From the NCBI RefSeq assembly GCF_001591465.1, contig NZ_BCUY01000014.1, positions 1 through 64,000 of the forward strand: a DNA stretch of 64,000 nt, read 5' to 3'. The position numbers and the translations under genes were made by a program. This DNA is from Cytobacillus firmus NBRC 15306 (GTDB lineage: Bacteria > Bacillota > Bacilli > Bacillales > Cytobacillaceae). Positions 59,051 to 64,000 of the stretch are shown here, in pieces. Within the stretch, counting starts at the first letter, position 1. The number at the start of each line of letters is the position of its first letter. Below the pieces are notes generated by a model. That model was not told the origin of the DNA and made no database searches. It saw only the letters and a program-made list of their open reading frames with translations.

Positions 59051-59261
59051 CGTTTTCAACTCCTTGTGGTGAGGTTTAGTAATTGGAAGTTCTGTGATAG
59101 GTACTTCCATTTTACATTGAAAACGGTGGTCTTTTTTATAATTTTGATCTATTTACTACACTAGGCACCTATTTTTTCATACTTACTTTCAATATAAAAT
59201 ATAATGTTAATTGCTATGTCAAAAACGATATTAGAGGCTAAAAACCTCATTAAATAAGGAA

Positions 59262-59289
59262 AATGATGTGTGCCAATTCACACGTCATT
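59262..59289. repeat. hairpin right of the IS110 element
   Basis: AATGATGTGTG pairs with CACACGTCATT (one wobble) around a 6-base loop. The rest of 59051-59430 holds no ORF with a ribosome-binding site and nothing else that I recognise. Confidence 0.5.
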
Positions 59290-59427
59290 CTTTATGCCAT
59301 AAATAAAGCACCCGAAAACGAATGTTGCAGACAGGCTTTTTCATTGCCCCTTTCCGAGGGATAACATCCTATACCTGTTCCCTGCTAACATACGTCCCGG
59401 CAATCAGATCATGAATTGCCCTCTTGT

Positions 59428-59661
59428 CTATCTGCATATCTGGATGACCTTGCTGACAAGAAGTTAACATCAGATGAAGCGATGGAGAAGCTTACTCCAT
59501 TTTTTGAGGGACTTTCGTTTGATCAAAATACAGAAAATCAAGAGGTCATTAACCAGGTAAAGGATGCATTTTCAGTTGATGACAATTACCAAACATTCGA
59601 ATTGGAAGTAAAATTCCCTGATGGAACGGAAAAAGAATATTCAGAAACGAAAACTCAGTAA
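59428..59661 (+). pseudogene. 5'-truncated hypothetical gene
   Basis: A frame reading YLDDLADKKLTSDEAMEKL ... AFSVDDNYQTFELEVKFPDGTEKEY has convincing protein character but no start codon with a ribosome-binding site. Its beginning seems lost, so it is probably a remnant. An acidic soluble protein; family not recognised. Confidence 0.45.
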
Positions 59662-59803
59662 AAATCAAATGAGCTCAGAAGCATTACCTTTTGAGCTCAT
59701 TTAACGTGCCTCAGCTATCCCAGGTCACTTTAGCACTCAACTAAATCTGCTGCATTAGTTTATTGCGTTAAATTTTCCCCAGTTTTTTTGTTCAAAGCTA
59801 TTC

Positions 59804-60511
59804 TCAACATATACAAGTCTTCCGCTTAATCCCAACCCGGCCTTTCGATTCGACCTTCTCGATATATTCCTTGGCCAAAGGCACTTTGCAGGCTGTGTTT
59901 CCGACATCCACATGCACTTTTCCGATATGCGCAGCAACATTATTCGCTTCCTCATTCAGCTCCTGTACATAAGAGCCCACAGAGATGACAAAGCCGTTCA
60001 TTACATACCTTACGCGGTTTTTTTCATCGTGAATGGTATTTTTAACTTGAGTCAATAACTCTCTTATTTCATTGACATCTAGCTCATCATCAGGTGTTGT
60101 GGATAAATAATTGGAATAGGTACTCCAGCCGCACACCGAAACCATTTCATCCTCAGATTTGATCCACTCGCGGGCCAAATCAAGAGCATAATCACTTTCC
60201 GCTGCTACCTGGGCAACTGTATACTCCGCAATCATGTACCAATAGGCTTTTTCAGCCCATTCCTGTAAAGTCTCTTTTGTCATTAGCTTCGGATTGACAG
60301 ATAGTCCTGCCAGATACATCGCATCATGATTTCCTGATTCATATAATCGAAGTGCCAGCCCGTGATCCTTCTTTACAAACTTCACCAGCTTTTTTAAATC
60401 TCCAACCTTCACGCCAAAATAAGGCTCCTTCACCCCATGATTCATGAAGATCCGTTTCGTCTGATCAGACCCAAGCTCCTCAAGCTTTTGCATAATTTCT
60501 TCATAAGTCAT
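59804..60511 (-). CDS. DNA alkylation repair family protein (paralogue 2)
   Basis: A 235-residue HEAT-like repeat protein related to the one at 19662: shared GNHDAMYLAGLSVNP, MIAEYTVAQ, CGWSTYSNY and a Cys-ended basic tail (GIKRKTCIC). Expected to act on alkylated DNA. ATG 60511 is chosen, 9 bases after AAAGGG. Its 3' end is duplicated as a fragment at 57139 on the far side of the IS110 element. Confidence 0.85.
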   Translation of the reverse strand: MTYEEIMQKLEELGSDQTKRIFMNHGVKEPYFGVKVGDLKKLVKFVKKDHGLALRLYESGNHDAMYLAGLSVNPKLMTKETLQEWAEKAYWYMIAEYTVAQVAAESDYALDLAREWIKSEDEMVSVCGWSTYSNYLSTTPDDELDVNEIRELLTQVKNTIHDEKNRVRYVMNGFVISVGSYVQELNEEANNVAAHIGKVHVDVGNTACKVPLAKEYIEKVESKGRVGIKRKTCIC

Positions 60512-60642
60512 CTCTCTCACCCTTTCAATCCATTGATTCCTTTACATTATCGGCCATGTTTAAATGCTTTTAGCCAAAAATCGGGATGTTTTTATGCCAG
60601 TCTTTCAAAAGGCATTCTTATCACACTTACTCCTCAGCAGTG

Positions 60643-61617
60643 CTACTGATAATTTTTTACATACTGCCCTTCTTGAAAGATCTCTTCAGCCCCCAAGGCT
60701 GTCCACTCTTTCGGAGTGCTGCCAGGATGCAGCTTAAGATAAGAATCGACCATTTTGTAGCCTTCACTGTAACCATAATGGAGCGGAAGCTCACCGCCGC
60801 CCATAATAATTTGGCTGGATCGATATCCATCCACCTTATCTAAGTCTTTTTCAATCTTGGACCAATTGGTTTTATTAAAACTTTGATTGATGGGAGTAAG
60901 CTGCCGAATATCAGGATAAACCAGCTTTTCAAACATGACTGCTTTTCCTTCGAATATTAGATTATCCAAAACTATTACGTCCAGATTTCCATCATAAAAC
61001 TCTTCGGTCCAAACACTATGATGGTATTCATGAGCGATACCCATCCTGATAGTTTCCCCGGTATAGTATTTATTGAAGAAAACAGTTATTTTCCCGGCTC
61101 CAGCGTTTACCATAAGAGGCGTATCCTCAGAAAGCTCAACTGGAAATACACAAACAACCGTTTCTCTCTTACCCGGTAAAATACCTGAAGACTTCAGCAG
61201 AGCCTCTTTAATGATCTCATTTGTTTTGTTTTCATTAATCTTCTCAATAACGCTCTGAATTTCCTTTAAATTTTCAGGTGCTTTATCCAATATCGGGTCC
61301 GCCATATGAATGTACTCCCCGTCTTCGAAACATTTATCATAAACAGGAGAAATGACTTCATCTTTATAAATTGAATACTTTGAGCTGGTCTCTGCCTTTT
61401 CTACTCTATCCGCGTAACTGTCGAATAGCTTATAAGCATTAACAATTTTGAACTTCTGCATTGTCTCCGGATGTTCAAACGAGTAAATAAGCTCTGCCTC
61501 AACTGCAGATTCTTTATCGTGCACCGCACTCGATTCCTCTTTTTCTGAACAGGCAGCCAGTGTAAACGACATGGCCAGCAGAAGCACACCTGTCCTCAAA
61601 GGTGAAATTCTCCTCAA
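60643..61617 (-). CDS. yjaZ: DUF2268 lipoprotein, predicted zinc protease (YjaZ-like)
   Basis: 324 residues: lipoprotein signal (VLLLAMSFTLAAC), an acidic linker and a DUF2268 domain with zinc-protease motif AHEYHHSVW (HExxH) and a downstream Glu in LIFEGKAVMFEK. Extracytoplasmic, membrane-anchored. In B. subtilis yjaZ stands next to the app oligopeptide permease genes; here it follows an opp-type operon in the same way. Confidence 0.88.
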   Translation of the reverse strand: MRRISPLRTGVLLLAMSFTLAACSEKEESSAVHDKESAVEAELIYSFEHPETMQKFKIVNAYKLFDSYADRVEKAETSSKYSIYKDEVISPVYDKCFEDGEYIHMADPILDKAPENLKEIQSVIEKINENKTNEIIKEALLKSSGILPGKRETVVCVFPVELSEDTPLMVNAGAGKITVFFNKYYTGETIRMGIAHEYHHSVWTEEFYDGNLDVIVLDNLIFEGKAVMFEKLVYPDIRQLTPINQSFNKTNWSKIEKDLDKVDGYRSSQIIMGGGELPLHYGYSEGYKMVDSYLKLHPGSTPKEWTALGAEEIFQEGQYVKNYQ

Positions 61618-61662
61618 ATATACCCCTCCATTCCACCTATTGCTTTTTTCATAATTTTACCA

Positions 61663-62226
61663 TCAAATTTGGCGAATTGCAGTTGCCAAGTAGAAAAGGT
61701 CTGTTAGTTCACAGATCAGCGCCATAGCTATGACAATTCGCTGCCTCATTCCTCCGCTGAGTTGATGAGGATATTTGGTACAGCAATGTACAGGGTTGGG
61801 TATCCCCACTTGCTTTATAATTTCAATTGCTTTTTCGCGTGCCAACTTTTTACTGTAGCCTTTATGAATAATGAGGCCCTCTGCGATTTGGTCGCCAACC
61901 TTCATTGTCGGATTTAATGAGGTCATTGGATCTTGAAAAACCATTCCTATCTTTGCCCCTCGAATCTTCGATAACTGTTTTTTCTTCATTGTTGTGATTT
62001 CTTCACCGTTAAACAATATGGATCCCTTTGGAATGGTGCAAGATTTCTCAGGCAGCAATTTCATAATGCTTTTTGCAGTAACTGATTTCCCGCAACCTGA
62101 TTCACCCACAATAGCAAGAACTTCCCCTTTATTGACATGAAAGGAAATCCCGCGGACAGCTTGGATATGCTGGTTTTTAGAATTAAAATTAACGTGAAGG
62201 TCTTTCACTTCAAGCAGTCTGTTCAC
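61663..62226 (-). pseudogene. oppD/dppD ATPase gene, truncated
   Basis: The N-terminal 175 residues of an oligopeptide-permease ATPase are normal: Walker A GESGCGKSVTAKS, Q-loop VFQDPMTSLNP, signature LSGGMRQRIVIAMAL. The frame then diverges (ICELTDLFYLATAIRQI) and stops at 187 residues instead of about 330. Walker B, the switch region and the C-terminal OppD domain are gone, as is the usual oppF. It cannot hydrolyse ATP normally. An internal deletion appears to have joined it to the yjaZ upstream region. Confidence 0.82.
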
Positions 62227-62270
62227 ATTTATCTCCTCCCCTAATATATGAATTAAACTATGAGGTATCT

Positions 62271-63188
62271 TTATTTTTTTAGCTTAGGATCTAGGGCATC
62301 TCTTAAACCATCTCCAAGTACATTAAATGAAAACATAGTTAAGGAAATAAACAATGCAGGGAAAAATAGTCTCCATGTTTCACCTGTTAATAAAGTGACA
62401 AGGCCCTCTGACGTCATAGTTCCCCAACTTGCAAGCGGAACCGGCACACCAAGTCCTAAAAAACTTAATGTTGCCTCTGCAAATATGGCACCAGGAACAG
62501 ATAATGTCATGCTTACAATGATCGGACCCATAGCATTCGGAATAAGATGTTTAAAAAGTACTCTGAAAAAACTTCCTCCCAATACCTGTGATGCTAATAC
62601 AAATTCAGACTCTTTCAATCTTAGAATTTCCCCTCTAACTAAACGTGCCATTCCTATCCATCCAGTGGCAGCCATCGCTATAATAATTGTAAGTAAACCT
62701 GGCTTTAATACGACCATTAATAAAATTGTTACAAGCAAATGAGGCAGTCCATAAAGAATATCTACGATTCTCATCATGATTTCATCTGTTCTTCCACCTT
62801 TGTAAGCTGCAATTGCTCCCCATATAACACCTATTATTAAGTCTAATATAACCGCTGTTATCCCAATAAAGAGGGAAATTCGGGCGCCTACCCAAGTCCT
62901 TGAAAATATATCCCTTCCTAAATCATCTGTTCCAAACCAATTATTTGTTGATGGAGGGAGATTAGCATTTAGCAGACTTTGGTCTGAATATGAATAAGGT
63001 ACAAGCAAGGGACCTATAATGGACATCGTGATTAAACAGATTATGATTCCAAGTCCTGTCATAGCCAATTTGTTATGTTTTAGTCTCCCCAATGCGTCTT
63101 TCCAAAAAGAGACACTCGGTTTACTTAGTAAATCCTCCTCTTTGTTTTTTTTCTTAAACACAAAGAGTTCATCCCTCACTGGCTGCAT
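62271..63188 (-). CDS. oligopeptide/dipeptide ABC transporter permease (OppC/DppC)
   Basis: A 305-residue six-TM permease with the OppC N-terminal extension (SFWKDALGRLKHNKLAM), the GTDDLGRDIFSRTWVGARISL signature and the EAA-like cytoplasmic loop (ASQVLGGSFFRVLFKHLIPNAMGP). It starts 3 bp after oppB and precedes the broken ATPase gene by 44 bp. Peptide import through this operon is likely lost unless ATPases are supplied elsewhere. Confidence 0.92.
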   Translation of the reverse strand: MQPVRDELFVFKKKNKEEDLLSKPSVSFWKDALGRLKHNKLAMTGLGIIICLITMSIIGPLLVPYSYSDQSLLNANLPPSTNNWFGTDDLGRDIFSRTWVGARISLFIGITAVILDLIIGVIWGAIAAYKGGRTDEIMMRIVDILYGLPHLLVTILLMVVLKPGLLTIIIAMAATGWIGMARLVRGEILRLKESEFVLASQVLGGSFFRVLFKHLIPNAMGPIIVSMTLSVPGAIFAEATLSFLGLGVPVPLASWGTMTSEGLVTLLTGETWRLFFPALFISLTMFSFNVLGDGLRDALDPKLKK

Positions 63189-63191
63189 CTG

Positions 63192-64000
63192 CTATCTCCT
63201 CCCTTTCATTAGTTTTATTCTTGGGTCAATCAGAACGTAGGCGATATCAACCAATATAATAAAGAACACTAAGATAGCGCTATAAAAAACCGTTGTCCCT
63301 AAGATTAATGGATAATCTCTATCTGTAATTCCTTCCACAAAATACTTGCCTAATCCAGGCACACCGAAAATCTGTTCAATAACAAAGCTTCCTGTCAATA
63401 CAGTGGCTGTTATAGGTCCCAGTATTGTTACAACTGGAATCATAGCATTTCTAAGCACATGCCTAAATACGAATCTGACACCGGTTACGCCCTTTGCCAT
63501 TGCAGTTTGGATATAATCCATAGATAAAACTTCAAGAATGCTCGATCGAGTTAGGCGGGCAATATATGCCATTGGTGTAACGGCGAGAGCAACACTTGGC
63601 AATACGGAATGCTTCCAGGTCCCCCATGTTGCAACCGGGAACCATTGTAGCTTAATTGCAAAAAAGTTGATTAAAACTGTAGCGAATATGAAACTGGGAA
63701 CAGAAAGGCCAAGAATTGCGATAATCATAGAAAAATAGTCAATAGCACTATTGTGGCGAATAGCAGCAAATATTCCTAATAGAATGCCAAAAAAAGTTGC
63801 AATAAGAATGGCTTGTAGACCAATCATGGCCGAAACTGGAAAACCACTTGCAATTAGTTCATTTACTGTTTGATTATCCCATTTGATTGAAGGACCGAAG
63901 TCGAATAATAGGGCTCCTTTTAGGTATTTTATATATTGAATTAACATTGGATCATTAAGCCCATAATGCTCCTTTAAGTTTTCGACTACCTGTTCAGGTA
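63192..64000 (-). CDS. oligopeptide ABC transporter permease (OppB/DppB), 5' end outside window
   Basis: At least 269 residues are visible, running off the right edge. The frame is open to 64000 and the first visible residues PEQVVENLKEHYGLNDPMLIQYIKYLKG are typical of the OppB extracellular loop. Later signatures: FIFATVLINFFAIKLQWFP, the EAA loop AMAKGVTGVRFVFRHVLRNAMIP, and DRDYPLILGTTVFYSAIL. First visible gene of the opp operon. Confidence 0.92.
   Translation of the reverse strand, partial: PEQVVENLKEHYGLNDPMLIQYIKYLKGALLFDFGPSIKWDNQTVNELIASGFPVSAMIGLQAILIATFFGILLGIFAAIRHNSAIDYFSMIIAILGLSVPSFIFATVLINFFAIKLQWFPVATWGTWKHSVLPSVALAVTPMAYIARLTRSSILEVLSMDYIQTAMAKGVTGVRFVFRHVLRNAMIPVVTILGPITATVLTGSFVIEQIFGVPGLGKYFVEGITDRDYPLILGTTVFYSAILVFFIILVDIAYVLIDPRIKLMKGRR

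Larger units (their letters stand above)
57270..59260 (-). mobile_element. IS110-family insertion sequence (approximate limits)
   Basis: One transposase gene is flanked by about 370 bp of structured non-coding DNA on its 3' side and about 200 bp on its 5' side. IS110 elements lack inverted terminal repeats and target duplications, so the ends cannot be fixed by eye. Limits are set between recognisable host sequences (the alkylation-repair fragment and repeat on the left, a hairpin at 59262 on the right). Confidence 0.7.

Noticed and set aside
1-64000. CRISPR arrays, tRNA or rRNA genes, prophage
   Set aside because: No regularly spaced repeats with unique spacers, no cloverleaf or rRNA signatures, and no phage structural genes were seen.

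Overview
This window looks like a chromosomal segment of a low-GC, endospore-forming Bacillaceae. Codon use, GGAGG-type ribosome-binding sites, sigma-A promoters, T-box and glycine riboswitches, and a CwlJ cortex hydrolase all point there. Homologues of Bacillus YfmQ, YjaZ, ChaB, Spx, SaiR and IDEAL-domain genes agree. A Cytobacillus/Mesobacillus-like genus is my inference. No rRNA, tRNA, CRISPR array, phage block or conjugative element is visible. The only identifiable mobile element is one IS110-family insertion.

Layout. 1-5.7 kb: TetR regulator, DUF1284 and DUF3291 proteins, two small membrane proteins, a Cache-GGDEF diguanylate cyclase, cytidine deaminase and a nucleoside hydrolase. 6-10.2 kb: a YhgE/Pip membrane protein, then one promoter, three tandem threonine T-box leaders and a 399-residue threonyl-tRNA synthetase lacking the TGS and editing domains. 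10.5-18.1 kb: a cyclic-phosphate-processing receiver protein, a three-gene transporter/N-carbamoylase/M20 amidohydrolase operon, a secreted glycerophosphodiesterase, a glycine riboswitch on a TRIC channel gene and another M20 amidohydrolase. 18.3-22.5 kb: acetyltransferase, DNA alkylation repair protein, peptidase E and MFS efflux. 22.6-32.1 kb: a sugar-import region with a membrane-anchored sugar sensor, histidine kinase, AraC-type response regulator, an extra XylF-like lipoprotein, and the chvE-mmsA-mmsB transporter behind a perfect cre site. 32.2-42.5 kb: TerC-family protein, Mn catalase, erythromycin esterase, a nanE remnant, small envelope proteins, Lrp with a divergent EamA exporter, and CwlJ. 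42.6-44.1 kb: an Rrf2/SaiR plus Spx oxidative-stress module with four copies of one operator. 44.2-48.4 kb: zwf and gnd next to hxlR and a decayed hxlA, with a shared operator pair. 48.5-55.6 kb: a MocR-type regulator, and an ABC exporter controlled by a LytTR/DUF3021 pair. 55.6-64 kb: a beta-lactamase-like hydrolase, the IS110 element, a second DNA alkylation repair paralogue, YjaZ and a damaged oligopeptide permease operon running off the window.

How it works together. Several regulators sit beside their targets and the operators can be read directly: TGTAA-N9-TTACA for SaiR/Spx, AAAGTACGCACTTT plus AGTATACT for HxlR, and a shared 35-bp box for the LytTR system. Pseudogenes are numerous: hxlA, nanE, oppD, a GNAT gene, a lipoprotein gene, an alkylation-repair fragment and several small ORFs. 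Three further genes lack a normal start codon. This implies recent gene decay or residual sequence errors. Functions are read from motifs and family knowledge; no database search was run.
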